From contig RSEH01000337.1 of the NCBI GenBank assembly GCA_006503475.1, positions 1 to 43,231 on the forward strand: a stretch of 43,231 nucleotides of DNA, written 5' to 3'. Shown here piece by piece: positions 1 to 9,018 of this stretch (position 1 is the first letter of the stretch; each line of letters begins with the position of its first letter). A program made the position numbers and the translations under genes. The notes under the pieces are model-generated. The model was given only the letters and a program-made list of their open reading frames with translations, was not told the DNA's origin and made no database searches. The DNA is from Stentor roeselii (Eukaryota; Ciliophora; Heterotrichea; Heterotrichida; Stentoridae).

Positions 1-1674
1 TCGATGCTTGAAGTATTTTAATAAACTTAAAATTAAGAAGATTTTCATTTTAGAAAGAATTGTGAACCTGAGTAAAAGAACTCAATATGTTTAGTGTTTA
101 TATTTGATATTTCAAAAATTCTAGTAATTTAAAGAATGTCCCTATAATATTGATATTTTTTCTCATTCATTCTGAATGATTTTAGGCAATTTTAAAGAAT
201 TGTCGCAAAAAAATTTTGAAGTTTTCTTTCTGATAAGTGATTGAATACTTTCTTGAATTTCTGATAATCCTATATCTCTTCTTAATCTTGAAAACTTAGA
301 TAGATCTAAATTTTAAATGAAATCTCCATAAATTTGAAATATATGTGGAATTATTATTCAATAATCCATTTATTAAAATAATAATACCAATATATGTAGC
401 CTTCTATAAAATGTAGACTTAACAAAGGATTTATCCTACAGATTCAGGTAATATAAAGCATCATAAATAAAAATACACTTTTCCCCAACTCAGGCACAAA
501 CAATCTTGATTAATACCCATTTAAATCTATTATTTTTCACAGCAACTTTATTTTCATTCTTTATAGAAATTATAAGATCAAGGGTTAAGTTTGAATGAAA
601 AATATTGAGTAGTTCGAGCCTAGTCCTTCCCAACCTTTTACATTAATTAAGAAATTAGAAAATTATACTTTTTCTATGAAATAAATATGACTTAGGCTAA
701 AAATTTGAAAGGTATCATATTCAATCAAAAATACTAATAATATATAAATAGACAACTTACTTTTTCCAGATAGTTCTGATATAGTCCAGAAATTTCTAAC
801 TATGTGCCCTATTATTAACATTTTCAACTGATACTAAGCCTTTAACTTTATCAGCGCATGTAAAATAAAGGTTCTGATATCTTTTTACCCTTTTTCAATC
901 ACAGCTACTTCAAGAATAAAAATAGATAAGCACTTAAACTTACTTTAACTAAAATATACATAAATGGCTTGAATATTTTAAAAAAATGCAATAATTTTAA
1001 AATCAAGTAATGGTATTTTTTTATCTGTAGGTTGCTGAATATTTTTTTTAAATTTGTAAATCAACTCAAAAAAACAATTCTAGAAAATCATCAGCGATTT
1101 TTAGAGATATCTCGAATTGTTGAAGAACTGGAATAGATAAATTTTTCTAATATACACATATTTAAATTGTTATTTAGTAATCATTAACTTTGGAGAACTG
1201 GGATTTATATTGGAAGGTGAAGGAAGTTGAGCATATGCAAATTTGAGTTAAAAGTGGAATCTAAATTTTTCACTGATTTTTATGATGGAACTTTTAAATA
1301 TATAAGTAAACTTAGAAAATTTTAAGTATTGATTTTATGAAATTCAGAAATTCAGTTAATTTAGGATTTCAATAAATAATTTTGGATGTTGGATATTTCT
1401 CTTAAAATTTACTTAAATCATCTAAAAAATATCTTCACTCAGTTCGGTCTACCAATAGAAAATAATTATAAAACATCAGACTAAACCATTATATATATCT
1501 AAATAATTCCCCAAAAAAACCCAATCAAAATCTATGAATAATTTGACTAATTTAATCAAAATACCAATTTCACGATCCATTTTCTAATAAGTACAATCAG
1601 TAGCCATCTCAGAATTGTTAATTTCTAATTTAAAATGATCCCTACACCCAATCCAATAATATTAACTTAACCTA
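1..1674. other. Gene-free AT-rich interval
   Basis: This stretch holds no convincing reading frame on either strand, no tRNA-like B box with a proper stem and no obvious tandem repeat. The last 200 bases before the next gene are poor in G on the + strand and contain CCAATCAAAA at 1521-1530, a word that recurs upstream of other genes here. It may be upstream regulatory DNA of the 1675 gene plus flank of a gene outside the window. Confidence 0.6.
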
Positions 1675-2838
1675 ATGAACAAAACAAATTCAAAATCAGA
1701 GAAAACAATAGAAACCCGAAAACACAAAAAGCCATCCAGTTCTTTACCTATGATCCACAGCAACTCTCTAACAAAAGGAATCCAAACCCCGATAACATGT
1801 TCCTCAGAAGTCTTTTCAACCTACACCGATTCTCTAAAACTTCCAAAGCTTCAAGTCTCAAACCGTCAAGACCAGGCATTATTCCGTTCAAATACTCTAA
1901 ACATCCCTCTTTTTCCAGCTCCAACAATAAGCATCTCTAATTTCGGTAAAGTTAAAGGATACCTGGCCTGCACCAGTGCAGGCCTTAAAAGAGGGAAAAA
2001 CGAGGATCGCGTTAAAATACTGCTAAACTTAAAAAAGCCTGAGAATTTTTCAGAAAAATGGCCACGTAGCTCGTATTTCGGCCTTTTTGACGGTGACCAA
2101 GGCACAAGTTGTGCGAATTTTCTAAAAGAAAACCTTCACTCTTATCTATTCCAAACTGAGACTTTTCCATATTACCCAAAAAAAGCTTTAATCAAGGCTT
2201 TCGGCCTTGCAGACCAAGACTTTTTGACCATCGCTGAAGATTTAAATGACTTTTCAGGGTCTTCTGCCTTGACAGCCTTATTCTTAGGAAACAGATGTTT
2301 TTTAGCGAGTCTTGGGGACTCACTTGCAGTGCTTTCCGCAAGTCATGGAGAAAAAGTGATTCAATTGAACACTCAGCACTCTTCTTTGAATGAAGAGGAA
2401 AAAAATCGGGTTGAAATTGCTGGAGGCAAGTTTTTTACAGAGTATCGAATAGAAAATGGAGTCAGGTTTGAAAATGGAATCACGAAAGTAATGCCTGGAA
2501 AAATGACTGTCACCAGGACTTTTGGACATTTTTATGCGAAATCTGAAGCTTTTGGAGGAAATTCACGTGTTTTTATCAGTACTCCTGAAGTTTTTGGATT
2601 TAAAATTCAGGAGGACTATGATTTTTTAGTACTGCTCAGCTCGGGATTTAATCAACTCGAGGCGAGTGAAGTGGTTCATAAGGTCTGGGAAGGGGTTGAT
2701 CAGACTTCAGGGACTTTTGAGCAGAAGTTGACTTCTGCTGTTCATTCTTTGATGAGATTCGCATGCAGTTCTTCGTGTGAAGAAAACTTGACTGCTGTCG
2801 TGATTTGCTTTGAATCCTTTGTGAATGAAAAAGTATAA
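1675..2838 (+). CDS. PP2C-family protein, probable pseudophosphatase
   Basis: 387 aa with a PP2C (PPM) fold from about residue 95. The order of family motifs is recognisable: NEDR near residue 108, FDGDQG at 138-143 where the family has FDGHGG, a Gly-Asp-Ser strand (LASLGDS), TRTFGH where it has SRAFGD, LSSGF where it has ASDGLWD, and EENLTAVV where it has DN(I/V)TVVV. The first acidic residue (D139) is kept, but the Asp residues in the SDG and DN motifs that hold the two catalytic metals are Ser and Glu. From this I infer weak or absent phosphatase activity and perhaps a binding or decoy role. The N-terminal 90 residues are Ser/Thr/Lys-rich and probably disordered. The gene is convergent with the cap-binding gene 136 bp downstream. 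An intact PP2C is encoded at 12097-13491. Confidence 0.8.
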   Translation: MNKTNSKSEKTIETRKHKKPSSSLPMIHSNSLTKGIQTPITCSSEVFSTYTDSLKLPKLQVSNRQDQALFRSNTLNIPLFPAPTISISNFGKVKGYLACTSAGLKRGKNEDRVKILLNLKKPENFSEKWPRSSYFGLFDGDQGTSCANFLKENLHSYLFQTETFPYYPKKALIKAFGLADQDFLTIAEDLNDFSGSSALTALFLGNRCFLASLGDSLAVLSASHGEKVIQLNTQHSSLNEEEKNRVEIAGGKFFTEYRIENGVRFENGITKVMPGKMTVTRTFGHFYAKSEAFGGNSRVFISTPEVFGFKIQEDYDFLVLLSSGFNQLEASEVVHKVWEGVDQTSGTFEQKLTSAVHSLMRFACSSSCEENLTAVVICFESFVNEKV

Positions 2839-2974
2839 ATAATTATTGATTCAGACAGGAAAGGCCGTTCATAAAGAGTCATTCAATTGAATGATTCCCT
2901 AATTAAAAATGGAAAATTGTCATAAATATAACTTTTGACTGATGATTATTCATCTCTTTAAAGTACTCTAATTA

Positions 2975-3517
2975 TTAGCAGGTGATTTTTTTGGAATTGC
3001 GAAAAGTCGACATGTCATGAATGCTGTCCTTGTGAAACTTGAGGTACATTTCAAGCTTTCCAACTTTGAGCACTTCTTTGATATCAGCAGCGACTTTTTT
3101 ATGTGCAGCGGCAGCTTCGTACATCCAGACCTGAAGACTCAATTCAAACTTTTTGCTATTGACCATGATGCCCGCGACATCTTCAGTGAAGCCCCCCCTG
3201 ACAGCTTCAACAAGAAGAGCTTCCCAAAGACTCTGAGCCTTGGAAGCCTCTTTCCTAGGGACACGGATGATCCAGCACCCGCCAGTGATGCAACTTTCCC
3301 AAAGCGGCTTTTTTCCTTTTCTGAACAGAGAAAGGCTATCGCCAACCTTCAGGTCATTAACAGGTGCTAAAAAACAGTAGGCATTAAAAAACTCAGTCAA
3401 ACTGAAGACTTCCACAATGGGAACTAGTTCTTCTTCGTATCTTTGAACAGGTTTTTCTATTGCTTTGCTGAGATCTGAGTACCAGAACACCCAGGGTGTT
3501 AAAAGATCTAAAGACAT
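2975..3517 (-). CDS. EIF4E2: eIF4E-family cap-binding protein, 4EHP-like
   Basis: 180 aa covering almost the whole eIF4E fold. Landmarks are FWYSD (11-15), the cap-stacking pair PLWE (W73, E74; equivalent to W102/E103 of human eIF4E), GGCWII (79-84), RVPRK (85-89), and a C-terminal KFHKDSI that matches the KTHTDSI end of 4EHP. The second cap-stacking Trp (human W56) is missing. The nearest aromatic residue is Y27 in QRYEEE, and 4EHP/eIF4E2 also has Tyr at this place. This suggests a class 2 cap-binding protein, possibly a translational repressor, rather than the main initiation factor. The protein lacks the usual N-terminal extension. The gene lies 16 bp downstream of the dynactin gene on the same strand. 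A TATAAA lies 2 bases before the ATG. Confidence 0.85.
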   Translation of the reverse strand: MSLDLLTPWVFWYSDLSKAIEKPVQRYEEELVPIVEVFSLTEFFNAYCFLAPVNDLKVGDSLSLFRKGKKPLWESCITGGCWIIRVPRKEASKAQSLWEALLVEAVRGGFTEDVAGIMVNSKKFELSLQVWMYEAAAAHKKVAADIKEVLKVGKLEMYLKFHKDSIHDMSTFRNSKKITC

Positions 3518-3533
3518 TTTTATAGAGCTTAGA

Positions 3534-4040
3534 TTATTTGCTGCTCTGCATTGAATTCGGGTGAAGAGCCTTCATCAACACGTCTGCCAGTGAACGGATG
3601 TTTGCCTTGTAGACTTCTTCTTGCATGTTTAGGTTCTTTTGAGTCCTTCCTTGCCCGAAGACGATTGTACCGTCGGGGATTATGGAACCTGCTGGAACTG
3701 TCACTCCGGCTGTCACGATGCAGAAGTTACCGATTTTACAGTTGGCTTCCACCCTTGCACGATGCTCGAAAGTGTTAAAATTACCGATTTCGCAGTAGTC
3801 GATTGATGCACCCACTTCGAATAAGTTGTAGTTACCGATTACCATTGGGGCTGGGGAAGGGTTTTCTTCTGGCTTCCTGTTTAAAATCCTAACCCTTTCC
3901 TCGATGATATTATACTCACCAAGCACAATCGAAGCCGACTCTGCCCGAATTGAACAATCCGGGTGAAGGATAGTTCCATGTCCAAAGCCGATTTGGCCTT
4001 CATAGTCAATATTCTTCGAAATAAGTACCTGGTCAGACAT
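3534..4040 (-). CDS. DCTN6: Dynactin subunit 6 (p27), left-handed beta-helix protein
   Basis: 168 aa built from hexapeptide repeats of the left-handed parallel beta-helix type. The phrases IVLGEYNIIEERVRILN and PMVIGNYNLFEVG match the DCTN6 hallmarks (IVIGEGNLIEE..., PMIIGTNNVFEVG). The C-terminal helix is KANIRSLADVLMKALH. DCTN6 sits in the pointed-end complex of dynactin and helps recruit cargo to the dynein motor. Length is close to that of animal p27 (about 190 aa). The gene is tightly spaced: 9 bp below DENND6 and 16 bp above the cap-binding gene, all on the minus strand. Confidence 0.9.
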   Translation of the reverse strand: MSDQVLISKNIDYEGQIGFGHGTILHPDCSIRAESASIVLGEYNIIEERVRILNRKPEENPSPAPMVIGNYNLFEVGASIDYCEIGNFNTFEHRARVEANCKIGNFCIVTAGVTVPAGSIIPDGTIVFGQGRTQKNLNMQEEVYKANIRSLADVLMKALHPNSMQSSK

Positions 4041-4049
4041 AACTATTTA

Positions 4050-5633
4050 CTATATTGTTTCATTCCTTTTCGAGATATTCTGCCCTAACAACTGTAGCTG
4101 ATTCTTCAACTTGAATACCGCGTCCTTATCATCAGCTGCGTCTTCTTCATAGTCAATCCTCTTTTTGATCTTTTCGTAGTAAGCCCGTCTCACCTTTTTG
4201 TCAAGAGTGAAAAGTCTCGACACGTCAAACTCACTGATCGCTTTTCTCACTTGAAGCACTGACTCTTGACTTGCTTTTTGCCTTTGAGCAGCGAACCAGT
4301 TATGAAAAGTACTTGTTTTGATGAACTTTGAATACAAGTTCAAAGCTTTTTGCTTGCTCATGAAACGACTCACTGGCACCTCTTTTGAAGACTTGAAAAG
4401 TTTGGAAAATTTGAAAGGTTTTGAATCTGAAAAGTTTTTCAGTAGTTTTGACATCGTCACACTTTTTGACCATGGTTTTGTTGACAGGCCTGATAAAAAC
4501 TCTTGCTCGGAAAAGGACTTTAAGGAAATGTGTTCTGATAATGGAGAGTCTTTTAGTTTTGTTTGGTCTAGAGTTAGGTAGTCTTGGAATACTTGGAGGA
4601 ATGAAAGGGTTAACTCGCGGAAGTGTTTGCGGATTGCTGAGTTGTTGATTGCGGTTAGTTCTTTTCCTTTACCTTCTAATAGCATCAGTCCTTCGTATCT
4701 CCCACCGGCCTGGCTCTTTTGAAATGATAGGGAAAGACCGTCTCGGTCTTCGAATTGGAAAATGTGAGTCATGTCTTTGAAGACTTTTAAGATATATGGA
4801 TTGGTTCCTGCAATAACAGTCTCTCCAATTTTTTTCCTTTCATAGTCATTCTGCACAGTTCGAAACTGAGTATCAAAAATAGTAAAATACGGAAAAACCT
4901 TTCCAGAATACACAAGAGGACTAACAAGACTAGCCAAGGCCAAGACTCCAAAGCTACAAGTTTCAGGATTATCAGTAAGAAACAACAAATCCTCTCCAGT
5001 GATAAAAATTTCCCAAAAAGTCCAAAGAAACTTTTGCACAAATTCCATTCCAAAGAGTTCACAAAGGTTAATATCCTGATAAAGTCCAGGGTGTCCCAAG
5101 TTCAAAGAATCAAGAACGTCACTCAGTCCATCCCCGATGAGCTGAGGACTGAAAGTCGAGTCAACTGAAGGAACAGTGAAATAAATGACTTGCCCCAGCA
5201 TTGGAAGTTCAAGGGTCTGTCCTGGTCTTGCCTGTCCCCAGGACTTGAGACAACTGTTCACTGCTTCGAAGATAGAATCTCCATGTTCGAAAAAAAGTGG
5301 CCCGATTAAGTTAATCGCTTGTTTGAATAACGATGTGAAAGGGTGTTCGGAAAGTAATACTAAAGACTTTTGAGAATACTTTCGGGTCTTTTGAAGGTCT
5401 TTTATTTGACGGAAATAAACGAAACCGTAAAGGTTTGGATCGTATTGCATTAGAAATGTGTAGCTTAGGGTTCCTTGTTTGTTAAATGAGTTGGAATCTG
5501 GAAATGCCAAGTATGCTAGAATTTGCTGGTAGCAGTCGTTTAGGTAGAACGGGTATTGGAACTCCACTCGCTGGCCGATGTCTTCGTCGAAGGTAACGAC
5601 TGCGAATGACTTGATCCAGTAGTTTGGCTCCAT
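4050..5633 (-). CDS. DENND6: DENND6-type DENN-domain protein (Rab GEF)
   Basis: 527 aa. The N-terminus (IKSFAVVTFDEDIGQRVEF...YP) is the uDENN start typical of DENND6/FAM116. FRQIKD...YSQKSLVLLSEHPF, PGQTLELPMLG, FLWTFWEIFITGEDLLFL and PYFTIFDTQF follow in the order of the family's central DENN module. Animal DENND6A is a guanine-nucleotide exchange factor for Rab14 and acts in endocytic recycling, so a membrane-trafficking role is inferred. The length is a little under the animal protein (about 600 aa). The C-terminal 60 residues are charged (RRAYYEKIKKRIDYEEDAADD). The start codon directly follows CTATAA, giving CTATAAATG. Confidence 0.88.
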   Translation of the reverse strand: MEPNYWIKSFAVVTFDEDIGQRVEFQYPFYLNDCYQQILAYLAFPDSNSFNKQGTLSYTFLMQYDPNLYGFVYFRQIKDLQKTRKYSQKSLVLLSEHPFTSLFKQAINLIGPLFFEHGDSIFEAVNSCLKSWGQARPGQTLELPMLGQVIYFTVPSVDSTFSPQLIGDGLSDVLDSLNLGHPGLYQDINLCELFGMEFVQKFLWTFWEIFITGEDLLFLTDNPETCSFGVLALASLVSPLVYSGKVFPYFTIFDTQFRTVQNDYERKKIGETVIAGTNPYILKVFKDMTHIFQFEDRDGLSLSFQKSQAGGRYEGLMLLEGKGKELTAINNSAIRKHFRELTLSFLQVFQDYLTLDQTKLKDSPLSEHISLKSFSEQEFLSGLSTKPWSKSVTMSKLLKNFSDSKPFKFSKLFKSSKEVPVSRFMSKQKALNLYSKFIKTSTFHNWFAAQRQKASQESVLQVRKAISEFDVSRLFTLDKKVRRAYYEKIKKRIDYEEDAADDKDAVFKLKNQLQLLGQNISKRNETI

Positions 5634-5837
5634 TTATAGCTGCCGTGGTTTGGTATTATACAACACTTTAGGAAAATTTTAGAGTTTTTAAAGGAGAATA
5701 AGTAGATGTTTATTATTTATTATCATGATTTACTTTTTCATGCCATTGTTTATAATTTTCGCTGCAAATAATGAAAATACTAAGAATAATCCTTCGAAAT
5801 AATAAATTTCAGATGAAAATATTTTCCTGAGTAAAAA

Positions 5838-6845
5838 TTACATGTATAAATTTGTGATGACTATTCTTGCTAAGTACGATATAAAATAAAGCATTCCGAT
5901 AAAGAACTCAGGACGATTACTGTTAAAAACAATCAAGTTGATATTCAGCACTTCTAGCATTCCATTAACCACATTAATCAGAATTAAAGAAGATATCTTA
6001 AATCCTGGAATATGTTGTCTAGAGTTAATTAAATAACACGCCAGAAATACCAGAGGAACACTTGCGATGATAAAAACAATTATCTTGTGATTCCGAAAAT
6101 TCATTAAAAAAATAACAAGAAATGTTCCCATTATATATCCGAAAGAACAAAAAGATATCATCATGTCAGAGCCGGCTATCATATTGGAAATATCAAAAGC
6201 TGAAAGCATTATCTGATTAAAACTTACTCCATAGGATAAAGACTCTATTGCAAAAGCTGAAAATGGTAAAATTGTTTTTCTTTGAGATACAATACTTAGG
6301 TTTTTTTTTGTTTGGAACTTAAAAGATATAATAATTGAGTAGATAATTCCGATGAGATTAACAAGCAATACCAACCAAGGTTTCAGATTCCCTATAAATT
6401 CATTTATCACCCATACACTCTGGTTTAAAGAATAAAGAACTGCTAGAGAATAGGTCTTATTGTTAGATTTGATGATATCTTTTAAGCATTTAACTTGAAA
6501 AATAATCATAATTGGCTGCAATACATAACAGAGGCTAATTCCCATTATTCCCAAAACTATTCCAGTCTCATTCCTAGAAACAAGATAATCAGGCAAAACA
6601 AGCAATGAGCTAAACAGAAACCCAATCCAAATCAAAGTAAGTCCCCTTCTTCCAAACTTTTTACAAAAATACTCAGAAAATAAAGCTCCTAAAGCAAAAG
6701 ATAAGTGTCTTAAAACATAGCTATTCGAATTTCCAATATTCTCCGATAACGATTCAAATAAAATTTTCGAAGTACAGCCAATAATCATATTACTAAGGCC
6801 CAAAAGCAACGCTGTATAAACCTTACAATCTTTCAACTCAAACAT
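5838..6845 (-). CDS. Multi-pass membrane protein, MFS-transporter-like
   Basis: 335 aa with about 10-11 hydrophobic segments spread along its length and short polar loops. CKKFGRRG at about residues 61-68 resembles motif A of the major facilitator superfamily (G-x-x-D-R-x-G-R-R), and it falls after the second hydrophobic segment as expected. The two-half layout, with a polar central loop near residue 180 (FKFQTKKNLSIVSQRK), also fits MFS. The substrate cannot be told. It is shorter than the usual 400-500 aa, so the last helices may be missing or reduced. It lies 19 bp downstream of the CX9C gene. Confidence 0.6.
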   Translation of the reverse strand: MFELKDCKVYTALLLGLSNMIIGCTSKILFESLSENIGNSNSYVLRHLSFALGALFSEYFCKKFGRRGLTLIWIGFLFSSLLVLPDYLVSRNETGIVLGIMGISLCYVLQPIMIIFQVKCLKDIIKSNNKTYSLAVLYSLNQSVWVINEFIGNLKPWLVLLVNLIGIIYSIIISFKFQTKKNLSIVSQRKTILPFSAFAIESLSYGVSFNQIMLSAFDISNMIAGSDMMISFCSFGYIMGTFLVIFLMNFRNHKIIVFIIASVPLVFLACYLINSRQHIPGFKISSLILINVVNGMLEVLNINLIVFNSNRPEFFIGMLYFISYLARIVITNLYM

Positions 6846-6864
6846 TTTTAAGAATGGTTACTAC

Positions 6865-7164
6865 TTAGTGCTTAAGGCCAGTGGCCCAGTTGTAAGTCTC
6901 GCTCATTCCGTTGATGTGCTTGAAAGCGGCATTTCCACAGGTTTCCAAAGCCGCGTTTTGTGAAGCGCATTCGGTTAAAGACCCTCCGTGAGCTTCGAGG
7001 CATTCATCAAAAGCTTGAAGCTCAGATGGACATTCGTTCTTATAAATGATTTTTCTCGGAGCAGTGTCTTCCTTGCGTGGGAACCAAATCGTTTCTTCTG
7101 CCATTTGAGTCGACCGGCCTACTTTGTTGTATCTGAAATATATGAATCTGTTCCTTTCAGACAT
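6865..7164 (-). CDS. Twin CX9C (CHCH) protein, probably mitochondrial intermembrane space
   Basis: 99 aa. Two CX9C motifs, C45-C55 and C66-C76, form the coiled-coil-helix-coiled-coil-helix hairpin that is oxidised by the Mia40 pathway in the mitochondrial intermembrane space. Family members are assembly factors for cytochrome oxidase or subunits of complex I or MICOS; the sequence does not let me choose. An alternative start is M21 (ATG at 7104), giving 79 aa. I kept the longer form because TATAAT lies just before its ATG, as in other genes here. It is divergent from the TRIM-like gene across 64 bp. Confidence 0.75.
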   Translation of the reverse strand: MSERNRFIYFRYNKVGRSTQMAEETIWFPRKEDTAPRKIIYKNECPSELQAFDECLEAHGGSLTECASQNAALETCGNAAFKHINGMSETYNWATGLKH

Positions 7165-7228
7165 CTTGAATTATAATCATTTCGGACTTGAGATAAACTA
7201 TGGATAAATATAGAATATCTTAATAAAT
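7165..7228. promoter_or_regulatory. 64-bp divergent intergenic promoter region
   Basis: This is the only DNA between the start codons of the CX9C gene (minus) and the TRIM-like gene (plus). It is AT-rich, with TATAAT close to the minus-strand ATG and TTAATAAAT in front of the plus-strand ATG. Any intergenic promoter elements for both genes must lie here or inside the genes. Confidence 0.5.
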
Positions 7229-8548
7229 ATGAGTTGTTCCTTTTGTTATCTTGAATTTGAAGAGGGTCAGAATGAAAAATGTGAAATAAAGAATAAACTC
7301 TGTAAATGTGAACTTTGTTTTTCATGTGCTATGATTTTGAAGGATAGATTAGAATCGAAGTGTCCATTTCATGAGAAAAAATTAAATTTTTCTATAGGAA
7401 GAACTTATAATAAAACGGCTAAAGAGAAGTGTAAGACTCATGATAGAGATTTTAAAAGTCTTTGCATTAAACATTTAAAACTTAGATGTGGACAATGCAC
7501 TTCTTGTTATGAGGAAAGCGAAAAAAAATGCGAATTTGTTCAACTGGAACCTGATGTTGACCAAGGTTTGAATGAAATCATTGGAAAGTATTTTGAGGCT
7601 ATGAAAAAACTGAATGTTGAAGATAGTTCTTTTGATTTGTATTCTAATTTCTTAAGTGTTGCTAAAAATGAACTTTTTGAGCTGAAAAGTATCAGAGATC
7701 AGCTTAATAGTGCTTTAAATCTTGATGATTCTAAAGTACTTATGAGTATCAAACAGAAATATGAGAAAATTTTGGATAAGGATTCACTTGAAAGAATAAA
7801 AGATACAACAGACTCTTTTGAAGAAGTAATGGGAATGAATCCATCTAGAAAAAGAGAGAAGAAAAAGAAAGAAAGTAATGCTGGAGGCCAGCAATCGATG
7901 AATAATCAAAATATTGGCATGGGTGATAGTAGTGGAATGGGTGGCATGGGTGGTATGGGTGGTATGGGTGGTGGCATGGGTGATTTCAATGGAATGGGAG
8001 GTGAAAATAATATGGGTGGATTTGAAGGTGGTGGAATGGAAGGTATGGGGGGAAACCAACGAGAATTTGCTCCTGATAGTGCAATTATGGAAGTATATAA
8101 ATCATTAAATCAGAGTGGAAAACATAATTTAAGGATGTTTTATAAGATGAAAACTCATGAAAAGGAAATTCTAGTCAGTAGATTTTTTTTCAACCAAGAG
8201 CTCAGTGATGTAGTGTACATAACGGGAATAGGAGTTGGAGTAAGTCCTGTAGGTGATTTTATTATTATTAATTCTCTTGAAATTTCTGGAGAAGGTATAA
8301 ATTATAATGAATCTGATATTTTTTTAGTAAAAACTCAACACGAAAATATTGTAGAAAATCATATGCTAAAAAAAAAATTGTCAATTAAAAAAAATGAATC
8401 TTATTTTGTTAGTATTATCGTCGAAGGACAAGGAGTCAACTCGTTCATTATATGTCCTGGAGGAAAAGTGAATGTGGTTAACACGGAGGGAGATTTTCTT
8501 CAAGAGCCTTGCCCCATTCTTTATTTTCTATCAGACCCTTACAATTAA
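7229..8548 (+). CDS. TRIM-like protein: RING/B-box-like zinc region, Gly-Met repeat, PHR-like C-terminus
   Basis: 439 aa. Residues 1-50 contain Cys pairs (CSFC, CKCELCFSC, CPFHE) like a RING finger. Residues 68-105 have a Cys/His cluster (CKTHDRDFKSLCIKH, CGQCTSC) like a B-box. A mostly helical segment to about residue 205 ends in a basic patch (KREKKKKE). Then comes a low-complexity Gly-Met stretch (GMGGMGGMGG, about 230-275). The C-terminal 150 residues contain VVYITGIGVGVSPVGDF and SYFVSIIVEGQG, which resemble the beta-sandwich PHR domain found in MYCBP2 and in many ciliate TRIM-like proteins. A ubiquitin-ligase or scaffold role is an inference from the domain order. Confidence 0.65.
   Translation: MSCSFCYLEFEEGQNEKCEIKNKLCKCELCFSCAMILKDRLESKCPFHEKKLNFSIGRTYNKTAKEKCKTHDRDFKSLCIKHLKLRCGQCTSCYEESEKKCEFVQLEPDVDQGLNEIIGKYFEAMKKLNVEDSSFDLYSNFLSVAKNELFELKSIRDQLNSALNLDDSKVLMSIKQKYEKILDKDSLERIKDTTDSFEEVMGMNPSRKREKKKKESNAGGQQSMNNQNIGMGDSSGMGGMGGMGGMGGGMGDFNGMGGENNMGGFEGGGMEGMGGNQREFAPDSAIMEVYKSLNQSGKHNLRMFYKMKTHEKEILVSRFFFNQELSDVVYITGIGVGVSPVGDFIIINSLEISGEGINYNESDIFLVKTQHENIVENHMLKKKLSIKKNESYFVSIIVEGQGVNSFIICPGGKVNVVNTEGDFLQEPCPILYFLSDPYN
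7933..7983 (+). repeat. In-frame Gly-Gly-Met tandem repeat
   Basis: About five tandem units of a nine-base GGYATGGGT-type word code for GMGGMGGMGG inside the TRIM-like protein. Slightly degenerate units continue to about 8050. The array is likely to vary in length between strains. Confidence 0.8.
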
Positions 8549-9018
8549 TTCACAAGTTTTTAGAATATAATCATAGTATTTTTTCTGATAACTATAATAA
8601 ACCCAAGTTATAATTGATTAATCGTGTCCCAAATCATAATGAAATAAACTTAGTTGTGTCATAATTATTGCTTAATAATACCTTTGAACAACTGTACTTT
8701 CTTATGGTCACCAAATCGATTCATAACTATAAACAAACAAGGATTAAGCATTCAACTATTCAATAAAACCAATTTAAATAATTATTCAATCATTTTAATC
8801 ACATAAACCCAAAAGATTAAACATTATAAACACCTGAATCATCCTACTAAACCCATTCTATCCTCAATCATAACCATCCTAATTACCCAATCAAAACCCT
8901 AAAATTTTAAAAACCTTCTTAACTTTATCACTCTCCATTTTTACGAATATTTTCCCAAGTTCATCGCAGTAAATAAATTTAGAAAATCATTTTCAGATTT
9001 AAACTAATAACCAAATAA
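8549..9018. other. Intergenic region upstream of the MYB gene
   Basis: 470 bp with no supported gene. The first part (8549-8700) is mixed AT-rich sequence. From about 8740 to 8940 the + strand becomes strikingly poor in G and rich in A, C and T (runs such as CATCCTACTAAACCCATTC), and it contains CCAATCAAAA at 8887-8896. The same composition and word occur upstream of other genes here, so this is a candidate promoter region for the MYB gene. Confidence 0.55.

Noticed and set aside
600-640. Possible tRNA B box (AGTTCGAGCC)
   Set aside because: The flanking bases do not form a proper T stem and no A box or acceptor stem is found upstream.
3017-3370. Plus-strand frame of 117 codons over the cap-binding gene
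   Set aside because: Antisense shadow of the eIF4E-family reading frame; no domain of its own.
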